Assembly: GCF_040222955.1 (NCBI RefSeq)
Contig: NZ_JAVKCA010000012.1
Location: 167,756 to 231,755 of the forward strand
Reading direction: 5' to 3'
Source: Marinoscillum sp040222955
GTDB taxonomy: Bacteria; Bacteroidota; Bacteroidia; Cytophagales; Cyclobacteriaceae
DNA length: 64,000 nucleotides
Below the pieces are notes generated by a model. That model was not told the DNA's origin. It made no database searches and saw only the letters and a list, made by a program, of their open reading frames with translations. Positions 22,160 through 31,216 of this stretch are shown piece after piece. Position 1 is the stretch's first letter, and every line of letters starts with the position of its first letter. Made by a program: the position numbers and the translations under genes.

Positions 22160-25100
22160 GTGAGCATGGACACTTCAGAGACGATCTCCGGTGGCAACCT
22201 GTTTCCTGACAGTATTGCGCTGGATGAGGCCTTTTTCTCCATAGAGGCCAACAAAGCCACCTTTCCCGTGTCCGTGATCCAGCAGCGGGACCAGACGATC
22301 CTCTTTTGCGAATGCGCAACAAACAATGGTCACCTGTGCCTCCATCAGGCCAGAGCCCTCTCCGCGCTGAGCCGGCAGGAGGACCTGCAGCTCTTCTTCA
22401 ACACCCAGCTGCGGCATGCCCGGCTCAAGCGCGTCGCTTATGACTATGGGCTGGAAAACGAACCCAACCTGGATGAGCACTTTAAGTTAGAGCTGTTTCA
22501 AAACCGTCTGGTGATCAATCCGGTGAATCCGGCACTCACAGCGGTCAAACACGAGCACCTCACGGAGCTCAGAAACAGCATCCTCAGCAATGAAACTCCA
22601 TTGGTATCGGGTATCAATTCCGAGGTTGAAACGCAATTCATCGTCTTCAGACAACACAAATACTATAAGTATCTCCAGGCAGAGCTGTGCTCGGCACCTC
22701 ATACCCAACAAGGAAAAATAAAGGCCCCCATCCACACCATCGACACTCAGGCAGCCATCTGGAACACCGCCGATTCAAGGGAAATAAAATTTCTGATGGG
22801 TATCGGACAGCTTAAAAACCGAACGGCGGAACGGCTGGGTGCACAGGACATTGCCGCCCTGCGTGCCGTGATCAAAAACCCAATGGGCTACCCCATCTAC
22901 CAGACCTCCTCAGAAAGCCTCTCCCCCAAGTCGCTACTGCCGATCAAGGTGCGGCAGCTTCAGGAGGACATCATCCTCACCGTGAGCGAAAGCAAAGGCA
23001 CTTATGAAATCTCCGCCTCGGTATCGGTCAATGGTGTCACTCATCAGATTGCCGAACTCTCGCTGAAGCTGCAATGCTTTCTGGTGATCGCAGATACCTG
23101 GTACTTCGTGGACAAGCTTCCGGTACTCTCCATCGTCCAGCTACTCAAACAGAAGTCGGGCCGGATGATTATCTACTCCGCTGCTTTCCGTGAGTTCAAA
23201 GCGCAGTTTCTGGACAAAGTAGCGGACAAGATTCACATCGAATACACTTTCATTGCGAAAGCTTCCCCGCGCCAGCTCGCAGCCAGTGAGTATGTATCCG
23301 ACACAGAAAAGATCATCTACCTTTCCGATTTTGGCAGCCACGTGATGATCATGCCCGTGATGCGCTACAACGACGTGGAGATACCTGTCAGAACCAAGCG
23401 CCAGGTGTTTGGCAAAGACCAAAATGGTGGCGAGTTTCTCGTGGATCGCGACACCCAATCGGAAATAGCACTCACTGCCTTGCTCATCCGGCAGCACCCT
23501 GACTTTCCAGAGCAGCTGGAGAACGAACTGGATCACTTCTACCTGCACAAGCGCCAGTTTCTGAATGAAGACTGGTTTCTCCCTGCGTTTGAAGACTGGG
23601 GCAATGCCGGGATCACCGTGCTCGGGTTCAATGAGCTGGAAGGCAACAAGCTCAACCCCCACAAGCCCCGGATCGACATCAAAGTACTGAGCGGTCTCAA
23701 CTGGTTCAACGCCACCGTCAGTGCGCGCTTTGGTCGTAAGAAAGCCGCTGTAAAAAAGATCCAGGTGGCCGTGAAAAACAAAAGCAAATACGTGCAACTG
23801 GACGATGGCACATTGGGCATCCTGCCTCAGGAGTGGATAGAGAAGTTTGCTGGCTATTTCACTGCCGGAGACCTGAACGACGAAGACATGATCAGCATCC
23901 CAAAAATCAACTTTTCAGACATTGAAGCACTGTTTGATGAAGAGATGCTGGACGAAACCACCAAAAATGACATCCGGCTGCTGAAGCAAAAAGTGGAAGA
24001 CTTTACCAGCATACAACCTGTGCCAGTGCCCAAAGGATTAAAGGGCACCCTTCGGACCTATCAGCAGGAAGGATTAAACTGGCTCAACTTTCTGGATGAA
24101 TACAACTTTGGCGGATGCCTGGCCGATGACATGGGTCTGGGTAAGTCCATACAGATTATCGCTTTTGCCCTCCTTCAAAAGGAAAAAGCACCTGACAGCA
24201 CCAGCCTGCTGGTGGTACCCACCACCCTCATCTTCAACTGGCAGGCCGAAATCACCCAATTTGCACCCGGATTATCGGTGTATACCCTGCAGGGTGCTGA
24301 CAGAATACGCGGCACGGAGGGGCTGCAGAAATTTGACCTCATCCTGATCTCCTACAACACGCTACTCACGGATGTCAGCTACCTCCGCAACTTCGAGTTC
24401 AACTACATCTTTCTGGATGAATCTCAGCAAATCAAAAACCCGGAATCTCAACGCTACAAGGCAGCCCGGCTGCTCCAGTCCCGTAACAAGGTGGTCATCA
24501 CAGGCACACCGATAGAGAACAACACCTTCGACCTCTATAGTCAGTTTTCCTTTGCGTGTCCCGGCCTGTTTGGCAACAAGCGCCACTTCAAAGAGCTCTA
24601 CTCCGTGCCGATAGACCGCTTCAAAGACAGCCAACGGACCAAAGAACTGCAGCAAAAGATCAGGCCTTTTCTCCTCAGAAGAACCAAACAGCAGGTAGCC
24701 AAAGAGCTACCTAAAAAGACCGAAATGATTCTCTATTGTCCTATGGAGACTGAACAGCGACAAACCTATGACGCCTACGAGAAGGAGTTTCGCGACTACA
24801 TTTCAGTCACGGAGGCTGAGGAGCTGGAAAGAAATCCTATGCATGTGCTCAAGGGCCTCACCAAACTACGACAGATCTGCAACTCCACCAGGCTGCTGAA
24901 AAGTGACGAAGTGCTGGGCAGGAAAACCTCCTCCAAGATTGAAACACTCATGGAGCAAATTGAAAACAATGCGCCACACCATAAGATGCTCGTCTTCTCT
25001 CAGTTTGTCTCTATGCTGGAGCTGATCCAGGAAGAATTGGATACCAGAGGCATTGGTTATGCCCTCCTCACGGGGAGTACGCGCAATCGGGAAGCAGTGG

Positions 25101-25429
25101 TCAATTCCTTCCAGCAAGACGATGACATCCGGGTGTTTCTCATCAGCCTCAAGGCGGGAGGTACCGGCCTCAACCTGGTAGAAGCCAGCTATGTTTATCT
25201 GGTAGACCCCTGGTGGAACCCAGCCGTGGAAAATCAGGCCATCGACAGGGTGCACAGGATCGGACAAGAAAACAATGTGACAGCTATCCGGCTCATCTGC
25301 CCTGACACCATTGAGCAAAAAATCATACAGCTCCAGTCCACTAAAAAAGCACTCTCCGGTGAACTCATCACAGAAGACAGTGCATCGGCCAAGCTCCTGT
25401 CCAAAGCGGAACTGCTAAAACTGCTCTGA
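22160..25429 (+). CDS. SNF2/DEAD-type helicase with SWIM zinc finger
   Basis: 1089 residues. Near residue 50 is a SWIM motif (FCECATNNGHLCLH; CxC...CxH). After a long middle region comes the SNF2 ATPase: Walker A in CLADDMGLGKSIQIIAFA (about 651), DEAH-like FLDESQQIKNPES (about 750), TGTPIENN, then the C-terminal helicase lobe with LLTGSTRNREAVVNSFQ, LISLKAGGTGLNLVEASYV and IDRVHRIGQ. Such proteins are DNA translocases that remodel nucleoprotein or polymerase complexes. The start is a GTG; no ATG occurs upstream although the frame stays open to 22058, so a non-ATG start about 30 codons earlier is possible. Confidence 0.9.
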   Translation: MSMDTSETISGGNLFPDSIALDEAFFSIEANKATFPVSVIQQRDQTILFCECATNNGHLCLHQARALSALSRQEDLQLFFNTQLRHARLKRVAYDYGLENEPNLDEHFKLELFQNRLVINPVNPALTAVKHEHLTELRNSILSNETPLVSGINSEVETQFIVFRQHKYYKYLQAELCSAPHTQQGKIKAPIHTIDTQAAIWNTADSREIKFLMGIGQLKNRTAERLGAQDIAALRAVIKNPMGYPIYQTSSESLSPKSLLPIKVRQLQEDIILTVSESKGTYEISASVSVNGVTHQIAELSLKLQCFLVIADTWYFVDKLPVLSIVQLLKQKSGRMIIYSAAFREFKAQFLDKVADKIHIEYTFIAKASPRQLAASEYVSDTEKIIYLSDFGSHVMIMPVMRYNDVEIPVRTKRQVFGKDQNGGEFLVDRDTQSEIALTALLIRQHPDFPEQLENELDHFYLHKRQFLNEDWFLPAFEDWGNAGITVLGFNELEGNKLNPHKPRIDIKVLSGLNWFNATVSARFGRKKAAVKKIQVAVKNKSKYVQLDDGTLGILPQEWIEKFAGYFTAGDLNDEDMISIPKINFSDIEALFDEEMLDETTKNDIRLLKQKVEDFTSIQPVPVPKGLKGTLRTYQQEGLNWLNFLDEYNFGGCLADDMGLGKSIQIIAFALLQKEKAPDSTSLLVVPTTLIFNWQAEITQFAPGLSVYTLQGADRIRGTEGLQKFDLILISYNTLLTDVSYLRNFEFNYIFLDESQQIKNPESQRYKAARLLQSRNKVVITGTPIENNTFDLYSQFSFACPGLFGNKRHFKELYSVPIDRFKDSQRTKELQQKIRPFLLRRTKQQVAKELPKKTEMILYCPMETEQRQTYDAYEKEFRDYISVTEAEELERNPMHVLKGLTKLRQICNSTRLLKSDEVLGRKTSSKIETLMEQIENNAPHHKMLVFSQFVSMLELIQEELDTRGIGYALLTGSTRNREAVVNSFQQDDDIRVFLISLKAGGTGLNLVEASYVYLVDPWWNPAVENQAIDRVHRIGQENNVTAIRLICPDTIEQKIIQLQSTKKALSGELITEDSASAKLLSKAELLKLL

Positions 25430-25517
25430 CGTGAATATAAAATCATCATAATTTCGGGTCATTGCTAGGACAACCCGATTGCCTGACCCAATTTCGCAGA
25501 ACGACTAAAACTATGCA

Positions 25518-25829
25518 ATGAACCTCAAAACGCCCATCGGAAGATTAAGAGTACTGGCCATTCTGGAAGGTGTCAGCTTTCTGCTTTTTGCCGTCACCAT
25601 GCCGCTGAAATACTGGCTTCAAATTCCCGAACCCAATCTATATGTAGGCATGACGCATGGCTGGCTGTTTATTTTTTACGTATTCTTTTGCATTCAGAAC
25701 ATCTTCATTCATAGCTGGAGCTTCAAAACTTCCTTACTTTCACTGGGTGCATCGCTGATCCCTTTTGGCACCTTTTACGCCGACTCCAGGATCTTCAAAC
25801 CACAACAAAGGGCCTCAGGGACGCGCTAA
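25518..25829 (+). CDS. DUF3817 membrane protein
   Basis: 103 residues with three membrane helices: RLRVLAILEGVSFLLFAVTMPLKYW, MTHGWLFIFYVFFCIQNIF and LLSLGASLIPFGTFYADSRIF. The EGVSFLLF, MPLKY, THGWLF and PFGTF(Y) motifs are those of DUF3817. Function unknown. Its 3' end overlaps by 4 bp a convergent transporter remnant. Confidence 0.9.
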   Translation: MNLKTPIGRLRVLAILEGVSFLLFAVTMPLKYWLQIPEPNLYVGMTHGWLFIFYVFFCIQNIFIHSWSFKTSLLSLGASLIPFGTFYADSRIFKPQQRASGTR

Positions 25830-25945
25830 AACTTACGTACGATCACCACCCCAATAACCACCAGCACGATACCCAATACGCGCATAGGGTTTATAGGCTG
25901 CTGCTGTGCTCCGAGGACACCCAAGTTGAGCACAAAATTCAAATC
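25826..25945 (-). pseudogene. C-terminal remnant of a YdcZ/DUF606-type transporter
   Basis: On the minus strand a frame ends LGVLGAQQQPINPMRVLGI, then VLVVIGVVIVRKF-stop. It matches the last transmembrane helix of YdcZ (DMT-type) proteins, which usually read FGLLGVPQRPLSPLRLLG followed by an LLLxGVxLVR helix. Nothing upstream of about 25945 continues the family, so only 35-40 codons remain. It lies between DUF3817 and the pectate lyase. Confidence 0.6.
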
Positions 25946-26025
25946 TCCTTCAGAATTAGATTTTATTTTGCATTCGTATCGTATCTAATTACCTAATTGC
26001 AGAATACCCAACCATACACAATTAC

Positions 26026-27069
26026 ATGAAATCAATTGCCTTTTTTCTCCTATTCATCTCTCTTCACGCTTCCGCTCAAATCGCCAAAGACTCCATAGCA
26101 GAAGACATGCTCATCTTCCAGCGAACCGTGGGCGGTTGGCCCAAACACATCCCCCTTCGGGGCAAAAAAGAAATCAAGGTGAATTATGAAAAACTGAACC
26201 TTACTGACCGTGAAAGACTGCTCATCAGGGCGGATTCTGGCCGGCTGGATGCTACCTATGACAATGGGGCCACCACAAAAGAGATTCGCTACCTGGTGCA
26301 GGCCTATCAGCGAACCAGAAACCCTGAGTATCTGGAAGCCGCCGAAAAAGGCATCGCCTATATCCTGGCTGGTCAATATCAGGACACAGGCGGATGGCCC
26401 CAGTTTTATCCGCTGCGCGGCGGATACCCCAATCACATTACCTACAATGACAACTCCATGGTGAATCTGCTGAACATCCTCAGAGACGTGGTGGATGGCA
26501 AAAACGGTTTTGAGGTGGTCAGTCCGAGCTTCAGGGAATCATCCCAAAAAGCCATTGCAAAAGGAATTGACTGTATGCTCAAAACCCAGATCGTAACCAA
26601 TGGTAAGCTGACGGTCTGGTGCGCCCAGCATGATGAGCTGACCCTCCTGCCAGCCAAAGCCCGTGCCTATGAGCTCCCCTCCTACAGTGGACAGGAAAGT
26701 GTAGGAATTGTCAGGTTCCTGATGGGTGTAGAAAACCCGTCAGACAGTATCATGAACGCCATCCAAAGTGGGGTGCAATGGCTCGAGGATCATAAGATTG
26801 AGGGTTATACCATCGAATTTCAGAAAAACGATGGACAAGGCAGAGGGTATGACCGGGTACTGGTACCAAAGGATGGAGCAGTTACCTGGGCCAGATTCTA
26901 TGACCTTGAAACCGAGCAGCCCTTTTTCTGTGGCAGAGACGGGGTGAAGAAAGCCAACATGACAGAGATAGAATACGAACGCCGGGTGGGCTATGGCTGG
27001 TATGGTGAATGGCCAAAAGACCTCCTGGAGAAAGACTGGCCGGAGTGGAAGGAGAAGAACCTTAAGTGA
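26026..27069 (+). CDS. pelA: Secreted pectate lyase, PL10 (PelA/Pel-15E) family
   Basis: 347 residues with a signal peptide (MKSIAFFLLFISLHASAQ). PL10 features: QRTVGGWPKHIPL near residue 42, DNGATTKEIRYLVQAYQRT, GGWPQFYPLRGGYPNHITYNDNSMVN (catalytic-cleft region), TVWCAQHDELTLLPAKARAYELPS, and the end YDLETEQPFFCGRDGVKK with YERRVGYGWYGEWP. It cleaves polygalacturonate by beta-elimination. No carbohydrate-binding module or T9SS domain is attached, so it is probably periplasmic or released by another route. No SusC/D pair or other pectinase lies nearby. Confidence 0.92.
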   Translation: MKSIAFFLLFISLHASAQIAKDSIAEDMLIFQRTVGGWPKHIPLRGKKEIKVNYEKLNLTDRERLLIRADSGRLDATYDNGATTKEIRYLVQAYQRTRNPEYLEAAEKGIAYILAGQYQDTGGWPQFYPLRGGYPNHITYNDNSMVNLLNILRDVVDGKNGFEVVSPSFRESSQKAIAKGIDCMLKTQIVTNGKLTVWCAQHDELTLLPAKARAYELPSYSGQESVGIVRFLMGVENPSDSIMNAIQSGVQWLEDHKIEGYTIEFQKNDGQGRGYDRVLVPKDGAVTWARFYDLETEQPFFCGRDGVKKANMTEIEYERRVGYGWYGEWPKDLLEKDWPEWKEKNLK

Positions 27070-27220
27070 CAGCATTCTGAAAGACCCAATTTCACTATTT
27101 TCCCGACTGATGAAAGGATCAATGAGGTTTTTTGCCCGATTTGTTTTTAATTTACGTACGCCCTAACTAATAAATTTTAGAGATTTCCCCAAATCTCTTT
27201 TCGCCGCGATTAACTGATTT

Positions 27221-27787
27221 ATGTATTCAACCGAAACTAAAGAATCCGCCCTTATATCGGGTGATGTCATTCAAGACAGTCAGCTGGTAACCTTAAATGA
27301 GCATTTTGATGTGCGTGGATCATTCACAGAAGTGTTCCAGGACAACTGGAACTCTGTGATCAATCCTGTGCAATGGAGCATGGTGAAATCTGAAGAACAG
27401 GTATTGAGAGGCATGCATTACCACAGAAGACACGACGAGTACTTTTGTCTGGTACAGGGAAGTTGTTACCTCGGCCTTAAAGATTTACGTCCCGAGTCCT
27501 CATCTTACCTAAAATCCTCCCTCTATTATTTAACTGCTTCAGACCTTAAAGCATTGATCTTTCCAAGAGGGGTAGTTCATGGCTGGTATTTTATAGAGCC
27601 TTCGCTACACCTTCAGGCAGTTTCTGAGTCTTATGAGGGATATGGTGATGAAGACAATTTTGGCTGCAGGTGGGATGACCCTCAGCTCGGTATTCCATGG
27701 CCATTTGAATCGGCAATCATTTCGGAGAGAGCAAATGATTTTGGATCATTAGATGAACTACCACCTTTTTACAAAGAGCGTCTTTAG
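27221..27787 (+). CDS. dTDP-4-dehydrorhamnose 3,5-epimerase-like sugar isomerase
   Basis: 188 residues of the RmlC cupin family: HFDVRGSFTEVFQDNW, VLRGMHYHRRHDEYFCLVQGSCYLGLKDLR, FPRGVVHGWYFIEPSLHLQAVSESYEG and DPQLGIPWPF. The catalytic His (MHYH) and the FPRGVVHGW His are present. Several substitutions from true RmlC suggest another dTDP- or CMP-sugar substrate. Its final 30 bp overlap the end of the convergent glycosyltransferase gene. Confidence 0.85.
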   Translation: MYSTETKESALISGDVIQDSQLVTLNEHFDVRGSFTEVFQDNWNSVINPVQWSMVKSEEQVLRGMHYHRRHDEYFCLVQGSCYLGLKDLRPESSSYLKSSLYYLTASDLKALIFPRGVVHGWYFIEPSLHLQAVSESYEGYGDEDNFGCRWDDPQLGIPWPFESAIISERANDFGSLDELPPFYKERL

Positions 27788-28627
27788 TTTTTGGATGATC
27801 CTGCCTGGTAAATGAGAAAGTGTTTTCCCTTTGATGATTATTGTTTCTGACGCCAATCTTTCACGTTCTTTCAGGAGGTTTAAGGTAGCCAATCTCTGAA
27901 AATCCTGAACCGCCTTATCGGATGTCATGAGGGGGTAGAATTTAGCCAGATCCCTGGCCCGGCGTTCGGCAGACCATCCCGGGTGGTCTCCCCGCTTAAA
28001 ATAGAGGATCGTAGGGTCTTGCGTAGATGTAAGATTCAGACTCCGGTGTGCCATAAACTGCTTCCACATGTAGATGTCTGTTGGAAATGAGGAGGGCGTA
28101 ACCCGCCAGCCATAAGGCAACTCTTTATAAAACTCCAAGGTGTGGCCTACCTGAGAAAAAAGATAGTACCCCTTAGTGGCAGGCGATGGCCCATCAGCAT
28201 GGCTGTAATACCCAAAAAAAGGCTTGCGGGCAAACTCAATATCATGATTCTCCAAAACACTCAGGCTGGTATGAATGCAGAAATTATGCTCCTGCAAATG
28301 CGCGTACATCAGCTCAATGTGATTTGGCAGCATCAGGTCCCTATCCAGTAAATAGCAAACAATTTCCCCTCTGGCTTCCTCAGAAAGTGCCTGATGGCGA
28401 TATGTTTCACCTCTTCGATCTCCTTTTGGGTGATCAAAAAACCGTATTCTATCGTCCTTCAGCATCAGGCCCTGAATCACAAGCCTCGTGGCTTCATCTA
28501 CACCATCTCCAATAACGAAAATCTCAATTTCCTTTTCAGTTTGCTGGAGTATACTCCCTATCGAATAGGGTAAAACAGGAGCCCGTTCCTTGGTGGTGGG
28601 TAAAATGACTGTGGCTTTTACTTTCAT
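27758..28627 (-). CDS. Family 2 glycosyltransferase
   Basis: 289 residues from the ATG at 28627, which overlaps the TGA of the preceding gene (ATGA), implying translational coupling. GT-A motifs: ATVILPTTKERAPVLPYSIGSILQQT, EIFVIGDGVDEATR and the metal-binding CYLLDRDLMLPNHIELMY (DRD in place of DxD). Acceptor unknown; expected to be soluble and involved in surface glycan assembly along with the flippase and epimerase genes around it. Confidence 0.88.
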   Translation of the reverse strand: MKVKATVILPTTKERAPVLPYSIGSILQQTEKEIEIFVIGDGVDEATRLVIQGLMLKDDRIRFFDHPKGDRRGETYRHQALSEEARGEIVCYLLDRDLMLPNHIELMYAHLQEHNFCIHTSLSVLENHDIEFARKPFFGYYSHADGPSPATKGYYLFSQVGHTLEFYKELPYGWRVTPSSFPTDIYMWKQFMAHRSLNLTSTQDPTILYFKRGDHPGWSAERRARDLAKFYPLMTSDKAVQDFQRLATLNLLKERERLASETIIIKGKTLSHLPGRIIQKLKTLFVKRW

Positions 28628-29553
28628 TCGCATTCTATCCGACATGCAGATTCAATTTCAATGATATGATTGGTCAACCTAACACCCTCCTCCAAATCCG
28701 TAAATGGGGCGGGGCCACCTTCCAGATAATTCAAAAACGCGTTAAGTTCAATCCGAAGCGGAGGAGTATCGTCAAAGTAAATCCTTTCTGAACTTTCACT
28801 GGTTAATTCACTCTGATCATCACCGTGATACACCGCCACGTAATTTACCTGTTCATCCCGGAGGATTGCAACAGCCTTCGTTCCAAAAACACTGATTTCA
28901 CGTACCTTATGCGGATATCTGTTGGATACTTCAAAATGATAATATGGCTCAGATCCCATCAGAGCTGTTAATCCCCTTATGATTCCATTGTGACGCTGGC
29001 ATACCACTTGCTTCTTTTCAGGTATTGCTCCCAGGATAGACTCACAAATTGATAAGTCGTGTATGGCCAGGTTCCAAAGACTATCCGTGTCCTTTCGTGG
29101 GCTGGTCCAGTTGGCCCTGACAGACTTGACACCTTTGATGACGCCCAATTTACCGGACTGTGCCAGTTGGGCCAGCAGCTGTACTCCCGGGTGATACCTC
29201 CATATATGCATTACATAGACGTCTTGGAGATCAAGGTGTTGAATTACCTTAAGCTTTGCACTGGAATTGGTCAGAGGTTTTTCCATAAAAATGGGCAGCT
29301 CATAGGGCTTCAGCATTCCTAGCAATTCATGATGTGATGCTGTGGCTGAAGCTATGATCACTCCATCCAATGGCCGCTCTATCAACTGATGGAAGTCAGC
29401 ATGGTAAGTTACCTGTTCATGTAGAAGTAAGCTATTGTCCACTTTTATTACTGGATCAAATACATGAACTTCGCTACAGAGCAGGATTAATTCTTCGAGA
29501 ATTTTATGACCCCAAATACCACATCCAATTAATCCAATGGACAGATTTCGCAT
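28624..29553 (-). CDS. Gfo/Idh/MocA-family oxidoreductase
   Basis: 309 residues from ATG 29553 (MRNLSIGLIGCGIWGHKIL: Rossmann GxGxxG). The family signature EKP is in LPIFMEKPLTNSS, followed by MHIWRYHPGVQLL and a C-terminal barrel with NLAIHDLSICESILG (His and Asp near the active site). Such enzymes oxidise or reduce nucleotide-activated sugars. It precedes the GT2 gene in a two-gene operon and diverges from the flippase with only 8 bp between start codons. Confidence 0.9.
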   Translation of the reverse strand: MRNLSIGLIGCGIWGHKILEELILLCSEVHVFDPVIKVDNSLLLHEQVTYHADFHQLIERPLDGVIIASATASHHELLGMLKPYELPIFMEKPLTNSSAKLKVIQHLDLQDVYVMHIWRYHPGVQLLAQLAQSGKLGVIKGVKSVRANWTSPRKDTDSLWNLAIHDLSICESILGAIPEKKQVVCQRHNGIIRGLTALMGSEPYYHFEVSNRYPHKVREISVFGTKAVAILRDEQVNYVAVYHGDDQSELTSESSERIYFDDTPPLRIELNAFLNYLEGGPAPFTDLEEGVRLTNHIIEIESACRIECE

Positions 29554-29561
29554 GAGCAAAT

Positions 29562-30875
29562 ATGATTAGTTGGAGCTCAATAATCTCAAATAAATTCAAT
29601 AAAAACACGATGTTCATGCTGGGTGAGAAAGGATTCACCCTGCCCTTGAATCTGTTGACATTCCTCATTATGGCCCGCATGTTTGGGCCAGTGGACTTTG
29701 GACTGATGAGTTTTGGATTGAGTCTGGTGGCGATTTTTGCGCCATTTTCGAAGCTTGCCTATGAGACCATTATCACCAAATACCTCTCTTTAGGTTATCA
29801 GCAAAAATCAGTTCTTCGGGGTTCAGTCAGACTCAGACTTCTGGGAAGTTTCGTGGTGTTTTCATTACTTGCCTTCACCGTTTTTCTGTTCCTTGAAGAC
29901 CAGGTACTTATCTCTTTCATTTTGGCTATGGGTGCTACCCTGTGGGTGGAAGCGCTCATGGTTCAGGATTCCCTTTTCCAATCTGTACTGAAATCGAAAT
30001 ACAACACCTATGCCCGATCCACAGGCATCGTCGTTGGGTCATTAATGAGAATTGGTGTGGCTTATTATCTGCAGGATATCTTTCTCATAGGTCTTTCCTT
30101 TATACTAGAGCGGCTGATTACACTCCTACTGATGCAGTATTTCGCCTCGAAACTCAATCAGGAAAGGACTGCCGATCTCGGAGCAACGGTAACAAGTCAA
30201 AAGATCTTTCTGGAGTCACTTCCGCTGATCATGACCAATATATTTGTGCTCGTTTCTTTCAAAGTGGATCAGATATTCATTGAATACATGATCGGACCAG
30301 CGGAGGTGGGCATCTATGCCAGTGCTGCCCGTTTCAGTGAGGTCTGGTACATCCTCCCTGTGATTGTCATGTCTACTTACTTTCCATTTATCGCAAAGAA
30401 CATTTCTGAGAGGGTAAAAGTAGAAGGCGTCCTTTTGAAAATATCTCGATCTCTGATGTTTTTATCCATCGGTTTAATTTTCATCGTAAGTATCGGAGCT
30501 CATTTTCTCATCGAAAACACCTTAGGACCCGCATTCATTGAAGCGGCAGATGTATTGAAAATTCATATTATCACAAGTATATTCTTCTTTGCGGGGCACC
30601 CCATTAGCAAAGTTCTCATAGCGCGAAATAAAACCTGGATTAATTTTTCAGGTAAGCTGGTAGCAGCACTATTGAACATTGCACTGAACCTTATACTTAT
30701 CCCAAACTGGGGAATACAAGGTGCTGCCTTTGCTACCTTAATCTCTTATGCTTTTGGCTACTATCTTTTCTATTTTTTCTACCAGGAAACACGATCTTTG
30801 GCCTGGAAAATCACAACGGAACCCCTGAGATCTATTTACAGTTGGTTTGGAAAACTCTTAAACGTGTCGAAATGA
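29562..30875 (+). CDS. Polysaccharide flippase (Wzx/MATE-like, 437 aa)
   Basis: About twelve to fourteen membrane helices, beginning MFMLGEKGFTLPLNLLTFLIMARMFGPVDFGLMSFGLSLV, a typical start for oligosaccharide flippases (PF01943/PF13440). The late segment SIFFFAGHPISKVLIARNKTWINFSGKL and NLILIPNWGIQGAAFATLISYAFGYYLFYFFY also fit. It moves lipid-linked sugar units across the inner membrane. An internal ATG at 29610 (MFMLGEK) is an alternative start. The stop overlaps the next gene's ATG. Confidence 0.9.
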   Translation: MISWSSIISNKFNKNTMFMLGEKGFTLPLNLLTFLIMARMFGPVDFGLMSFGLSLVAIFAPFSKLAYETIITKYLSLGYQQKSVLRGSVRLRLLGSFVVFSLLAFTVFLFLEDQVLISFILAMGATLWVEALMVQDSLFQSVLKSKYNTYARSTGIVVGSLMRIGVAYYLQDIFLIGLSFILERLITLLLMQYFASKLNQERTADLGATVTSQKIFLESLPLIMTNIFVLVSFKVDQIFIEYMIGPAEVGIYASAARFSEVWYILPVIVMSTYFPFIAKNISERVKVEGVLLKISRSLMFLSIGLIFIVSIGAHFLIENTLGPAFIEAADVLKIHIITSIFFFAGHPISKVLIARNKTWINFSGKLVAALLNIALNLILIPNWGIQGAAFATLISYAFGYYLFYFFYQETRSLAWKITTEPLRSIYSWFGKLLNVSK

Positions 30876-31216
30876 TTACCCTCAGAAAAATAGGATTGGT
30901 TCTGTTTTTTGGCACACAAATGATCCTGATCATATTTGGGTATTTTTCGGACACCAAATACTTCTGTTGGGTTCCCTATGACCAAATATCTCTGTACAGC
31001 ATCGAAGTAAAGGTGGACAATCGCTTTCTGAGCCGGGAAGAGATACAGGCCAGGTACAGACAACCCTCCACAGGGCGTGAAAACCGGAATATCGAAAATC
31101 TCATATCCATCATCCAACAATATGAAAGTACCTACGGAGCTGGTCAGTCGGCAAACGTAAAACTCACTTATCAAACCAACGGAAAAGAACTTAAGACATG
31201 GGAGTTAACACCTTAA
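30872..31216 (+). CDS. Hypothetical single-helix membrane protein
   Basis: 114 residues from the ATG at 30872 (ATGA overlap with the flippase stop). One N-terminal membrane helix (KIGLVLFFGTQMILIIFGYF), then WVPYDQISLYSIEVKVDNRFLS and a polar C-terminus (TGRENRNIENLISIIQQYES). I do not recognise a family. It overlaps the next gene by 19 bp, so all three genes from 29562 to 32076 are probably co-translated. Probably a partner of the membrane protein that follows. Confidence 0.65.
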   Translation: MITLRKIGLVLFFGTQMILIIFGYFSDTKYFCWVPYDQISLYSIEVKVDNRFLSREEIQARYRQPSTGRENRNIENLISIIQQYESTYGAGQSANVKLTYQTNGKELKTWELTP

